A stretch of 16,522 nt of DNA from Gonium pectorale. Taxonomy: Eukaryota; Chlorophyta; Chlorophyceae; Chlamydomonadales; Volvocaceae. Where the stretch lies: NCBI GenBank assembly GCA_001584585.1, contig LSYV01000034.1, positions 543,443 to 559,964 of the forward strand, read 5' to 3'. The notes beneath the pieces were generated by a model. It was given only the letters and a program-made list of their open reading frames with translations, searched no databases and was not told where the DNA came from. Positions 1-10,345 of this stretch are shown here, piece after piece (position 1 is the first letter of the stretch; every line of letters starts with the position of its first letter). The position numbers were made by a program, and so were the translations under genes.

Positions 1-3000
1 AGTTCGACATCAAGCCGCAGATGCTGGCCAGGTGCGCCCGCGGTGCGCCCGCGGTGGCCCACCGCGGGCCCGCGGTGGGGCGGGGGGGGGAGGGCGGGGG
101 GGGACCAAGCTTGAGGGGAGCGGAGGATGCGCATCCTCGTGTACCGTACCTCACCTCCTCTGGCCGTGTTGCGATCCTGCGCCGCGGGTGGCTTCTGAAA
201 TTCTGATGCCGCGAGGTGCTGAGGGCTGCGGAATCCGACTGCTGCGCCCTATTGCTGCGCCTGCTCACTGTGCCCCGCTGGCAGGTTCTTGCGGCGGCTG
301 GAGGAGGGCTACCGGCCGAACCCCTACCACTCCAAGACGCACGCGGCGGACGTGCTGCAGGTGGGCTCGCGCCGGCAGCGGAGCCGTGCACGGGGCGGCG
401 CAGTCGGAGGGCTGGGGGTGGGCGCTGGGGTGCTCGGCCGGTGCTTGGAACTCGGCCCGCGGCGGGTCGGGCTGGGCGGCGCGCACGGGCGCAGGCAGCG
501 GCCACCTGGTGGAGGGGCGCAACGTGATGGCTTGCAGACTAGCGATTGCGCGGAACGCACCCGCTGTTGCGCTGACAGTGTTTCACACCGCCCTGCTCCC
601 GCCGCTCCCGAATTCCAGACGTTCAATGTGGTCATCCACCGCGGCGGCCTGTCCCCCGGGTACGTGGACCCACTCAGTCTCATGGCCTGCTACCTGGCGG
701 CCTTGGTGCACGACTACGAGCACGGAGGCCTCACAAACGACTACCTTATCAACAGCGGGTGAGTGCCGTCGCAGGCACGGCGCACGCCCTCGTCGCGCAC
801 GCTTCTGCCGCCAAGCCGCAGGCCACGCCAATACACCGTCGTTCAGATGCCAACGACCTCGGCGCAAGTCGCGGCTGCGTCCCTGCCGAAGGCCACTGTG
901 CATGGCTTTCGACGCCACCGCCCTCCCTGGATACATATGCATGCTCGGTTGGACTCACTTCCCGCAACGCCCGCCCGCCCGCCCCCCTGCGGCCCCCCCA
1001 CCCCACCCCACCCCACCCCACCCCCAACCTGTTTCCTTAAAACCCCACCCCATTCCACCCGACCCCGCAGCGACCTGCTCGCGGTGCGGTACAACGACCG
1101 CGCCCCGCTGGAGAACCACCACCTGGCTGCCGCGTTCACGCTGCTCAAGAAGCCCGAGTATGCCTTCCTGGCGCACCTGCCCAAGGCCGACATGGACAGG
1201 CTGAGGAAGATGGTGCGCGTGCCGGGCGGGTGGCGGGAGACAGAGGGGCGTCGCGGGGACCGCCGCGCACGCAGGCGGACCCGGGTTGCGGTTTTAGGGT
1301 CTGGGTTTGGGAGGCCGTGGCGCCGTCCCATGCCCTCCTCAGGATCGTCTCCTGGCGCGCGTGTGTGTGTTGAAATGGAACGACGCGTGTGTGTGTATGT
1401 ATGTGTGTGTGAGCTTCAATCCGCGGACCCCCTGTCCGCCGCCCCCATCCCGAGCAGGTGATTGAGCTGGTCCTGGCCACGGACATGAAGCAGCACTTCG
1501 CCATCATGTCGCACTTCACCACCGTGCACCGCCTGGGCAGCGCCAACTCGGTGACGCCGTCGCTCCTCAGCGGCACGGAGCGGCGCAGGTGCGTGTCCTG
1601 GGAAGGCATGCGGAGGGAGCTGCGTTGCGCGCGCCAGCACCTGTCCACATCGTGACGGCACGGTTCTCCGGCCGGCCGGGTCGACCGCACTTGCGGCGAG
1701 AGAGCATGCGCCCGGCGCCCCGCCCCAGCATCCTGGGACGCTGGGAACATTTCGCTTTTCGGCCTTCGACGACTCGGGAAGGCTCGGTACGGCATGCTTT
1801 TCTTGTGAGGACGCCTTTTATTCTTCTGGGCCTCAGCGTCCTGCCTCCAACGCCGGTCAATCCTTGCGCCCCCCCCCATGCAACCCCCCTCCCCCCGATT
1901 CAAACCCGGCACCTCTGTCCGCAGGTCCTCCTCCAACGCCTCCTCAATCAACTCCCTGGCGCACGGCGGCAGCGGCACCAACATCGAGATGGACAAGATT
2001 GTGATCCCTCTGGACGAGAACGAGCGCATGCTCAGCCTGCAGATGGCGCTGAAGTGCTCCGACCTGGGACACGTAAGTGCGGGTTGTGGCGTGGGCGGCT
2101 GCGCGTGTGTAGGGTGTTGCAGTGCCGCAGCCAGGTGGATGGCTCTTTACGGCATCGCGGGCCGCTGGGGCGTTGGGTAGCTGGGGCCTTCACCTCACAT
2201 TCACAGCGCTGGGCCGCCGGGGCGTTGGGCCTGGGCACCCCACTGCCCACCCCAGCGTCTCCGTGCACCGTTCCGGCCTGCGCTACGCACATTCGCCCCC
2301 ATCCCATTGGGTACAGTATGCGATTCGGTGTCCGCGACGCGACCCGTTTCCCATCTTTATTGCTCCCCCCTTGTGCCCGTCGCGACCGCCCGTCCCCGCC
2401 CTCGCAGGTGAGCGCCGCGCTGCCGGTTCACTGCCGCTGGGTGGCCCTCCTGGAGGAGGAGTTCTTCCGGCAGGGCGACATGGAGAAGCTGCACCACCTG
2501 CCGGTCAGCCCGCTCTTCGATCGCTCCAAGCCGGGAGTGACCAAGAGCCAGGTGCGGTCGTCGGGTCGGGTTCGTGTTTCTTGGGGCGCGAGGGGGGGCC
2601 GCCTCCTGCTGCGTGACAGAACCCGGCCTTCCGGTCTGTCCATCACTAGAGGCGTCCCATGCTGCCACTGGCACCGGCGTCAGCGTGTGGTAAGTACTGC
2701 CATCACCCTCCAGGATGGCGGTATGGGATGTATTGGCGTGTTCGGAGGGAGGGGCCGTGCATGTCACCCCGAACGCGTAAACATGATGCAATGTGCAAGT
2801 TATCGCTAACGAACAAACCGCTAACCTGAACCGCAACCGTCAATCGCTAGGTCGGCTTTTTCGACATCGTGGTCATCCCGCTGCTCAACGCCTTCAGCCG
2901 CGTCTTCTCCAACACTAAGCCGCTGCTCACCTACACCATGCGCAACTACAAGTATTGGAGTGAGTCCGCGCTGTGCCTTGTGTGGGGCGCACGGGTTTGC

Positions 3001-3295
3001 ATGGAGCACGGGCGAGCAAGAGCGGTAGGGGCAGGAACAGCAGCAATTTACTGCAATCAGCCAGCGGGCTCGATGTGCAGTCACCGTCTTCGCATTCCAC
3101 ATCCTGCCTCCAGCATGCCGCCGGAACTCCACTCCCACTCGACGGCACCCCCTGACAGCAGACTCCCACCCCTGTACCGCACCCGCTTGAATCCCGTGTG
3201 TCCCCCCCCCCCGCCCTGCCCACCCGGCCGTCCCCACAGGTGAAATTCAAAAGCGCGAGCAGCAGGCAGCGGCCGCGGCGGCAGGCCGCAAGTAA
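1..3295 (+). CDS. 3',5'-cyclic-nucleotide phosphodiesterase (class I PDE), catalytic domain, 5'-partial, 9 exons
   Basis: The family hydrolyses cAMP and/or cGMP to the 5'-monophosphate; specificity cannot be read here. Exons: 1-31, 285-360, 619-758, 1071-1212, 1458-1588, 1925-2072, 2408-2551, 2851-2959, 3240-3295. All introns are GT-AG and all phases match, giving 324 residues from the left edge to TAA (followed at once by TAG). Numbering from the edge, YHSKTHAADV (24-33) gives the general-acid His25 and metal ligand His29. LVHDYEH (64-70) gives His66 and Asp67, and CSDLGH holds Asp219. LATDMKQHF and EEFFRQGD are further family signatures. Gln270 and Phe273 (SQVGF) match the invariant purine-clamping Gln and Phe. 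YKYW near the end closes the domain, followed by a short Gln/Ala tail. A Ser/Gly-rich insert of about 20 residues (174-193) precedes the Asp219 helix. Any regulatory or membrane N-terminus is outside the window. Confidence 0.94.
996..1025. repeat. C-rich CCCCA repeat in phosphodiesterase intron 3
   Basis: Short tandem CCCCA units form part of a pyrimidine-rich stretch upstream of the acceptor at 1070. It probably serves as an extended polypyrimidine tract and low-complexity intron filler. Confidence 0.75.
1358..1412. repeat. GT dinucleotide-rich microsatellite in phosphodiesterase intron 4
   Basis: Two interrupted (GT)n runs flank a short unique piece in the intron at 1213-1457. It is non-coding and probably length-variable between strains. 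Confidence 0.8.
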
Positions 3296-4169
3296 TAGGA
3301 CCGGGCCGTTCCGGGGCCAGGCCGCGGCGGCGCAGGCAGGCGTACAGCAGCGGGGCCCGCAAAGCAGCCCGGGGTATTGGTCGACGGCTTGGTTGGGTGG
3401 CGGCCGTCGCCAGCTGGCAGCTGGCCAGACGCAAAGCGCGCGGATTGTGCGGTGGCTTCCGGACGGCTGCCAAGATGCTGGCACTGAGCAGCAGGCGGGC
3501 GTTGGCGTCGGCCGCTGCCGCGCAACGGCGCGATGAGTCGGCTGTGAGCTGGCGAGTGTGTTCCAGCAGTGGGTTGAAGCAGGAGCACGGTAGCCGGTAG
3601 GCGGCGGGTGTTTATGCGGGTCTGGGGTGTAGAGCCCGGCCGCTCCTGTCATAATGCATGGGTGGGCGGTCCTGGCAGCAGCGCTGGCGGCGATTGTGGC
3701 AACGATTGTGGCGGCGCGGTGGCGGCGGAGTGGCGGTGGCGGCGAGGTTTGCAAAGGTGGCGGTGGCCTTCATTGTGTTCGATGCTATGGAACTTGGCTC
3801 GGAGGCGCAGGTGCGGGCGGACAGATTAAGGCGCTCGCGTACAGGGTGTGGGTTAGGTGTGTGGCAAGCATTGGACTGGCGGGGCAGGCGAGCAGGGCTG
3901 CGGGTGGGGGTGGGGAGGGCGCAAAAGGGGCGGCTCTCCCATCCCGTTTGTGGGGGGGGGGGAAGGGCGCCAGACTGCTCGGCGCGTTCGATATTTATCC
4001 GTCAACTCCGCATAAGGGGAAGTCGTCCTCTTGCCGGCCGTGCACGTCCATGGCATATGGCGCGTGGCAGCACTGGAGGTACGACATACGCACTGCAACG
4101 CGATGAGATTGTTGGCAGCGTCTGTTGGCGTGGATATCCTGGTGGTTTACATTCATCCTGCGCGTCACT

Positions 4170-4183
4170 CGTACATATGTACG
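4170..4183. repeat. Perfect 14-bp palindrome
   Basis: CGTACATATGTACG equals its own reverse complement and is followed by related GTATGTACGTATG sequence. It lies in the putative 3' UTR or intergenic DNA after the phosphodiesterase gene. Function is unknown; it could be a dimeric factor site or chance. Confidence 0.6.
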
Positions 4184-4917
4184 GTATGTACGTATGTCGT
4201 GGAAACGTACGGCGGCGCTGTGCATCTCGTATAACAGTACGCGACGACACCCAACATGGGCCTGCTCATGGGAATGTAGACACGTGGGTTTCCATCGATG
4301 TATCGTTCGTTTGGTGTCGCGCCCCTTTCGCGCATGGGCCGCCCCGGGAAGAGCCCCTCCTCGTTCACACGTTCAGTGGGCGGAGGCTCGCGGGCGCTGG
4401 TGCGGCCGCGACACTGCCGCCACGCGGGGCCCGCTCATACAGTGAGACGAGACAGTGTTCGCTTCTTGTCCATCGCTGCTGTGCTGTGCGGTGCGGGCCG
4501 CGGACCCTCTGGCGGCTGAAATTGTGAACCTGGCCTATGAAACGGCGCTCGGGGCAGTGGGGCGATTGAAGGGGAGTAAGGGATCCCACCGAAGGCGCCG
4601 CCGGCGTCAACGAGGAGGGGGCAGGGCTGGTTACGCTCCGCGAAGTTTGGCGGCGACGGTGACGGAACGCGAGCAACGCCGTGCTGCTCGGAAGCGTACG
4701 GCCGCGACGTAGTTGTGTTTTACGGCGGAGTTTATGCGCGTTGGTGTGCGTTTGCACGCCGCGCCTGCGCCTGGTGGTGGATTCGTGAGCTGCCGTTTTG
4801 AGGGCCCCTGGTTTAGGGGCGTGAGGTGTTTGCGGTGTGCGGCAAATCCATCGTGTCGGCAGGAAAGCGATAATTAGCGAACTCCTGACCCCACAGGCCG
4901 CGCGCGCCCGCGTGGGT

Positions 4918-4922
4918 TGTAA
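4918..4922 (+). terminator. Candidate TGTAA polyadenylation signal for the phosphodiesterase gene
   Basis: This is the first TGTAA downstream of the PDE stop at 3295. TGTAA is the usual nuclear poly(A) signal in Chlamydomonas and relatives. A second copy lies at 5000-5004, so the choice is uncertain. Confidence 0.4.
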
Positions 4923-5642
4923 GGTTCGGACGAGAGCGCTATGGTTACGGCAGAGTGCGGGCGCGCAGGGGGCATTGCATGCGGACACCTCTTTGCATGT
5001 GTAAGTGTGGTGGCGCCGGGGTCAAGCCGCGCAGGTGCATGAGGGCTTCCGTGTTGCGGCCGGTCAGAAACCGTACCGCGACAACCCCAATTTTGATTGT
5101 GAGGGGCGCCTTCCACTTGGTGTGGTCGGAAAGGTTTTGCGTTTAGGGATGGTTGGCGCGTACCCATTCGTTACTATCACGCATGTGGTTTGGCCGTTAT
5201 TATACCCGCCGCCCTGTGTGCGGTTTCAGGCCGTTTCAGGGCCGTGTTTTGCGCCTCGTGAACGGGGGTCGAGCGCATATGCATTTGGGTAGCGCTGTTA
5301 TTGGCACGGTGCGTGCCCCGCTCAGGTGCGTCGTGAGACTGGTGCCAGATGGCTGTGGTCGGAGGCATCGGCAACCAGCTGGATTCCACAGGCGTTTAGC
5401 CGTTTGCAAGGGGGGTGAATTCATGAGGACTTCTTGTGCGCGCGTTCCAGCATCCCTTTGTGGCAAAGCAGGGCTTCCCCGTTGTTCATGCCACTTATTG
5501 TTGGGTTGCTGGGCTTCTGGCGCGAATACTATGCAGCGTGGGTGTTGTGAGGGGCCACCAGGCCGTGCACCGTGTGCCGTGCGCCCGAGCCATGTTTTGA
5601 CTCGGGCCCCTTCCATCTTGTAGCCTCTTTACAGGATACTGA

Positions 5643-5649
5643 TATATAA
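5643..5649 (+). promoter_or_regulatory. TATA-like box upstream of the PPAT gene
   Basis: TATATAA lies 94 bp upstream of the chosen ATG at 5743 in otherwise GC-rich DNA, a reasonable core-promoter distance. The bases just after it, TGTAAGTGAG at 5651, also resemble a splice donor or a TGTAA signal. A short 5' UTR intron ending at the CAG at 5739-5741 is therefore an alternative reading. Confidence 0.4.
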
Positions 5650-5742
5650 CTGTAAGTGAGGATGGCTGCCCCCTCCGGCACCAACTCGGATGGCGCACTA
5701 CTGCCAAGTTGAGCCCCGCGCAAGGGTCCACGCTTAAGCAGC

Positions 5743-8700
5743 ATGATCAAGAAATTAGGCGCCGAAACACACTTGTATCGCCCGGGCCGTAGAAAGATAG
5801 CGCTTGAGTGCCGAGCCGTGGCCCAAGTTGAGGAGCGAAAGTTCAGTGTGGTTTCATCCGTAAGACCTCAAAAGCCATCAATGCAATCAGTGGACGCTTC
5901 ATCGGTGCTGGCGGTTGCGGCTGCAAGGGTGGACGCAGCGAGCGCTGCGCTTCTAATCAAAACGATTTTGGAGCCACCTTTTCCGTCGGAATGCTTCGTG
6001 TGGTTAACAGGTATGGGCTAGGGTGCTGCACGTCAACGCTCACGAGGTCCCCTCTGGTACCTTGCTGCGTCCCGGGGCTGTCAATGTGAGGACGTCGGCG
6101 TTTATTGCTAGAAATCCATCTCCACAAGGATCACGTCGGCCTGTCCGATGACGACACATGTCGGTTAGCGTTCCCATGGAAGTAGAGAAGTAGCAACCTG
6201 CGGGGCGCGCACGCGGATATGCCGGACAGCCTTTGCATCAACCCACATGTGGTACACCCGGCTACTCCTGGGCCCCTCCGCACCCCTCACCCCCACTCGG
6301 CCCTTTCCCTCCCCCGCCCCCGCCCTTCTCCTGCAACAGGATCCGCCGTGTCGGCCGAGCGGCCCGGACCTCCTCCACCTGGGCGGGGCGAGTCCCACCA
6401 CGCCGACGGCAGCGGCGGCGTCGCCGCAGCCACAACCTCCGCCCCTGCCGTCGCGGCCGCTCACTGCTGCGCCAGCCCAGGCACCCGGGTCGGGGACATC
6501 AACTCCCTGGCCTGCCTCCTGGATGCTGTGGCTACAAGCGCGGTGCCCAGGCTGCGCTGCGTGCCGCTGCTGCCCTCAGCCGGCTGGACGGCGGGTGCGT
6601 CCGGGGTGGGGTGGGGTGGGACGCTGTGGTGGGCCAGTGTGCCGCGCGCCCCCTTGCAGGCAGCAGCCGCGCAACGCCGCCCTGGCTTGCCCTGCCCTGC
6701 GCGCCGACTAATGCTGTGGGGCCACCGGTTGGGCCCTCGGGGAGGCGCCCGGTGGGGGGCGCAGGCCGGGGGTGTGGTTCGCGGTCGAGGCTGTGGGGGG
6801 GTGCCGGGGCGCGGTGGGGGCGGGCAGTGCGCGCGCGCTGACATGGGTCTGCAGGGCGCGGCGGGAAGGCTGCGGCCCTGGGCGATCAGCTGGCTGCGCC
6901 ACATGCGGAGTGGGTAGTTATGATGCTGGACCCCTCCCCCCAAGTGCGTTTCCCCAGGGCTTCTCTACTGAGAATGCCTTCCAACCCACCCACTCCCCCG
7001 CAAAGTGTGTCGGTACCCTTCCGCCAGGCACAGCCGTTCGCCCCCCAACGGCACCTGCCCTGCACCTGCCACTTCCCGCTGGTGCGGCCGCAGAGCGCGT
7101 GGCGCAGCTGCCCAACGTCGGGACGCTGCTGGAGCTGCCGCCACTGGCGACGGCGACCGCGACAGCATCGCCGCAGCGGCATTGCACGCAGCAGCAGCAG
7201 CAGCAGCAGGAGGAGGAGGAGCGGCACAGTAACGGCGCCGGGGCTGACGGCGGAACGGCGGCGGCGGCGGTATCGCTGTCCGTGCCCTCGTCATTGGCTG
7301 TTGCGGACGAGCTTGAGCGGCGGCGGCCGCCCAGTCTGCCAGGGTGGGTGCGGCGGCGGATCACGACGCCCACTCCCCCAACCAGCGACGCGGCCGCCAC
7401 CGCCCCTGGTAACTGCAACGGTAACCGTAACGGCAACGGCAACGGGGACGGCCGCTACCCTTCCCATCAGGGCCCCACAGCAACGGACAGCTCCGCCGCA
7501 AGCGCTGCCGCCGCCCCCGCCGCCGGGACAGCCACCACCGCCGGCGCGCTGGGGCCGTACGTGACCCTGGTGGACGGCGTGGCGGCGCCGCCGGATGCAG
7601 TGCTTGGCTTCCGGCGCGTGGCGGTGGGCGGTACCTTTGACCGGCTGCATGCGGGGCACGAGCTGCTGCTGGCGGCCACGGCGCTGGTGGCGCAGGGCTC
7701 GGTGTTTGTGGGCGTTACAGGTGGGCGGGCTGGACGGGCGCGCGCAGGGCTCAAACCGGGCTTTGCGTGCGCTTTGCGGTGTGGGATTAGGTGGGCTGGG
7801 CGGGGTGGGGGTTGAAGGGAAAGGGGGGTGGGGGGGTTGCGAGGCTGGGCTGGGCTGGGCGGGGGGGGTGCGAGGGTGATGCGGCTCCGTGCTCGCGGGC
7901 GGGCTGGGCGTGCCTCGACAGCGCGGGGGAGCGGGCGGGCGCAGGGCGCGGCGCGGGTTTACGCGGGTTCGCGGCCGGCAGAGCGCATGTTCGTTTTTGT
8001 TTATTGCATGTGTAAGGCCGCAACGGGCGGACGGTCACGGGACCCCACAAACGCATGTGCCCCCGGCGCGATTATGTTCTCCGCGCTTTCGTTTGATGGG
8101 CGCGCTCGGTGTCCCGCGGCACCGTACGGAGCGTCGTACTTGAGCGCGCATCCTGCTGCCCTCGCCCGCCCACGCCCACCCCCCACCCCGCGCAACCCCG
8201 CAGCCGACGCGCTGCTGGCGAACAAGTCCCACAAGGAGCTGCTGCAGCCGTACGACGTACGAGCGCACGAGGCACTGTCGTACCTGCGCGCCGTACGGCC
8301 TGGCCTGCAGGTGGAGGCGGGGCCGCTGTCGGATCCCAAGGTGCGCTTCGCCCGTTGCGGGGGCAGGGGGCGGGGAGCGCGGCCGGGGCAGGGGGCGGGG
8401 AGCGCGGCCGGGGCAGGGGGCGGGGCCGCGGCTGAGGGGGTCTGTGCGTGACTGGTTCGGTGAGGGGCTTTGGGGGGACCCGCTCCTCGGGCTCTCTCTG
8501 CAAGCTGCCAGCCATGCAGCCGTGCCATGCCGCACCCAAAAGCCCAACTTTTTCCCGGACTCTCGCCACGCTGCCCGCCCTGCCAGGCCCCCACGCTGGC
8601 TGAGCTGGACCCGTCGATGGAGGCCCTGGTAGTGTCCGTGGAGACGCTCCCCGGCGCTGTGGCCATCAACGCCGGCCGCGCGGCGCGGGGCTTCCGCCCC

Positions 8701-8865
8701 CTCGCCGTCGTCACGGTGCCCGTCATTGGCGTGCGGAGGGGGAAGGGGAGGAGCGGCGCGGGAGCCGGCGGCACGGAGGCGGCTGGAGGCGGGGCGGCGG
8801 ACAAGCTGAGCTCGTCCGAGCTGCGCGCAGCTGATGCGGCGGGGGCGGCGCTGGCATCGGGCTGA
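5743..8865 (+). CDS. Phosphopantetheine adenylyltransferase (eukaryotic type), 5 exons, 543 residues
   Basis: The family catalyses ATP + 4'-phosphopantetheine to dephospho-CoA + PPi, the penultimate step of coenzyme A synthesis. Exons: 5743-6010, 6340-6594, 7028-7720, 8204-8340, 8587-8865. Phases match at every GT-AG junction and the joined length is a whole number of codons. An in-frame TGA at 5710-5712 precedes the first ATG at 5743. The nucleotidyltransferase core begins near residue 365: GGTFDRLHAGH (375-385) supplies the ATP-binding HxGH. ALLANKSHKELLQPY and VVSVETLPGAVAINAGR follow as in eukaryotic PPATs. KLSSSELR (524-531) is the ISSTxxR-like motif, preceded by a Gly/Ala-rich insert. 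About 370 residues lie upstream of the core, with Q7E4 and Asn-Gly repeats; this part is low complexity and weakly supported. No dephospho-CoA kinase domain follows, so unlike animal COASY it is monofunctional. It sits tandem to the PDE gene and converges with the VWA gene. Confidence 0.88.
7189..7221 (+). repeat. CAG/GAG codon repeat (Q7E4) in PPAT exon 3
   Basis: Seven consecutive CAG codons are followed by four GAG codons, in the frame of the PPAT exon. The run lies in the low-complexity N-terminal extension, outside the catalytic core. It is probably length-polymorphic. Confidence 0.9.
7411..7452 (+). repeat. Asn-Gly hexanucleotide repeat in PPAT exon 3
   Basis: AACGGC-like units encode an alternating Asn-Gly/Arg stretch (NCNGNRNGNGNGDG) in the N-terminal extension of PPAT. 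This is a degenerate coding microsatellite. Confidence 0.85.
8011..8015 (+). terminator. Intronic TGTAA in PPAT intron 3
   Basis: TGTAA follows a T-rich stretch (about 7990-8006) inside intron 7721-8203. If used as a poly(A) signal it would end the message just after the HxGH exon and remove the C-terminal half of the enzyme. This is only a motif match. Confidence 0.2.
8361..8426. repeat. 25-bp G-rich tandem repeat in PPAT intron 4
   Basis: CGGGGAGCGC recurs at 8371 and 8396 within a 25-bp period, about 2.6 copies, all in the intron at 8341-8586. The plus strand has many G runs, so the transcript could form G-quadruplexes. Confidence 0.85.
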
Positions 8866-8950
8866 GGGACGGGATGCGGTCCATTGGGGGATCGAGGCGA
8901 CGAGGACGGATGGCAAGGGCTGCAGCAGCGTGCGTGTGTGTATGTCTATG

Positions 8951-9015
8951 TGCGTATAGGCGTGTTCAGAGTTGTCTGTGTGCGTATAGGCGTGTTCAGA
9001 GTTGTCTGTGTGCGT
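8951..9015. repeat. 30-bp tandem repeat, two copies plus a partial
   Basis: The unit beginning TGCGTATAGGCGTGTTCAGA is present at 8951-8980 and repeated exactly at 8981-9010; the next bases start a third, decayed copy. It lies in the putative PPAT 3' UTR. Confidence 0.92.
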
Positions 9016-9530
9016 TTCGGGTGGGGGAGGCACGTTCAAATGGATTGTGGGCCGCGAAGGCGGAGCGAAACTTTGTGTCCAACATAGGGAGGGCGGGGTC
9101 CCGGTTCAAGGCGTCTCATGGGCGACGGTCAGGTCGAAAGCGACCTGCAGTCGCGGACAGCGCGGGCTCGCTCGGGCCTTGCCCAGACGGGCAGGGGCAA
9201 CCGGCCGGCGGCGCACGGAGCCGGGTTGGCGGCGACAGCCGTTCGTTTGAGAACGACGGGATACAGGTTCGCACTGACCGGCCTGACACCCGAAGCTGGG
9301 CGCATGGAGATGACGCCATGGGCAACGGGGCGAAGGTTGGGCGGACGAGGGGTGTGGGCGTGTGAGGAAGGGTCGGAGGCGCAGACCGGCCGCGGCATGC
9401 CGATCGGCCGGGCACGTGTGCACGCCTCCTCCCCACCCCCACCCCCATCCCCACCCCGCCCTTGTGGAGAGGAGAGATGCACCAAGGAGTGCAGTGGGGT
9501 AGCCGGTGTGCGGCCAGCAGCCCGCCGCAG

Positions 9531-9565
9531 CCTCTCATCAGCGGTGTCCCTCTCATCAGCGGTGT
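9531..9565. repeat. 18-bp tandem duplication
   Basis: CCTCTCATCAGCGGTGT occurs at 9531-9547 and again at 9549-9565. It is non-coding and lies downstream of PPAT. Confidence 0.9.
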
Positions 9566-9915
9566 GGTACCCTTACGGGCTTGGGTGCGGCTCATGGAGC
9601 CCCAGCGTCGGGGGGCGTCGCAGCCCAATGAGGACAAGACCTGCACATAGCACTGCGGTCGCGGCTGTCCCGACGATGTTGTGGGGTTAGTTGGCCCGGC
9701 GGGACCCCACGACACGGCTGCCGGGACGGTGAGGGGCGCTGCCCCGCTTGGCCCTGCGTTAGTGGATGAGGCAGCATGCCGACGGCGCCAGCGCTTCACC
9801 CTGCGGCCGTACGCGGTTGGGTGCGGCAGCGGGCGCCTGCTTCGTGGGCCGGCCGGTGCGGGCGGCGCCGGACATTGCGGCGGCCCCCGGGTCCGTTCCC
9901 TTGTACTTGCCAAAG

Positions 9916-9940
9916 TGTTGTTGTTGCTGTTGCTGCTGCT
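9916..9940. repeat. GTT/GCT trinucleotide microsatellite
   Basis: Runs of GTT and GCT triplets (CAG/CAA on the minus strand) lie between two TTGTACTTG copies, at about 9901 and 9946. It is non-coding and located in the putative PPAT 3' UTR. Confidence 0.8.
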
Positions 9941-10345
9941 TGCTTTGTACTTGTCCAGCGGTACTGTACACCGTATACGGCAGCTGAGGGGCGTGGAATT
10001 GTACCTTTTGGGCGATCGGATGTCGCGCCTTCGTGCGCTGCGAAGAACAATCGGGACGCAGAAGCACTATCGGGCCTGAGATTCCGCGCTGTGGCCGAAG
10101 AGTACCGGTACTGCGCAGTGCGCCCCTGAAATCTGATGTGCTTTGACTCGCGCCCGCTGAGGCGTGGGCTGCGTCGGCGCGTTACCGGCGCGGTCGTCGG
10201 TACAGTCAGTGGCGTGTTGCCGTACGTTGCCGCCTCCGACTGTCTACTCGTGTGTCGGTGCTGACGGCGCGGCGGAGGCCGGGTGTTGAAACGAAACGAC
10301 GCATACGAGGCCGGATGTGCGCAGCAACGACAATACACATTACGC

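Larger units (their letters stand above)
3296..5742. other. Interval between the PDE stop and the PPAT start: long putative 3' UTR, then intergenic and promoter DNA
   Basis: About 2.4 kb without a convincing gene. Open frames here translate to Arg/Gly/Cys-rich sequence without recognisable motifs. The first TGTAA after the PDE stop is at 4918, so the 3' UTR may be about 1.6 kb. Contents include a G run near 3951-3961, a perfect palindrome at 4170-4183 and a TATA-like box at 5643-5649. An unrecognised gene or non-coding RNA cannot be excluded without transcript data. Confidence 0.6.

Noticed and set aside
1145..2029. 294-codon minus-strand open frame
   Set aside because: It opposes well-defined phosphodiesterase exons 4-6 and their introns, and has no domain motif.
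3658..4527. 289-codon plus-strand open frame after the phosphodiesterase gene
   Set aside because: The translation is Arg/Gly/Cys/Trp-rich with no motif, and other frames are equally open over parts of it. GC-rich DNA yields such frames by chance.
6772..7815. Start of PPAT at the in-frame ATG at 6772 in one long exon
   Set aside because: The region 6595-7027 behaves as an intron: a GTGCGT donor and CCAG acceptor fit the phase of the upstream coding exon, and 6772-7027 translates to Gly/Arg-rich sequence. It stays possible only if transcripts begin there.
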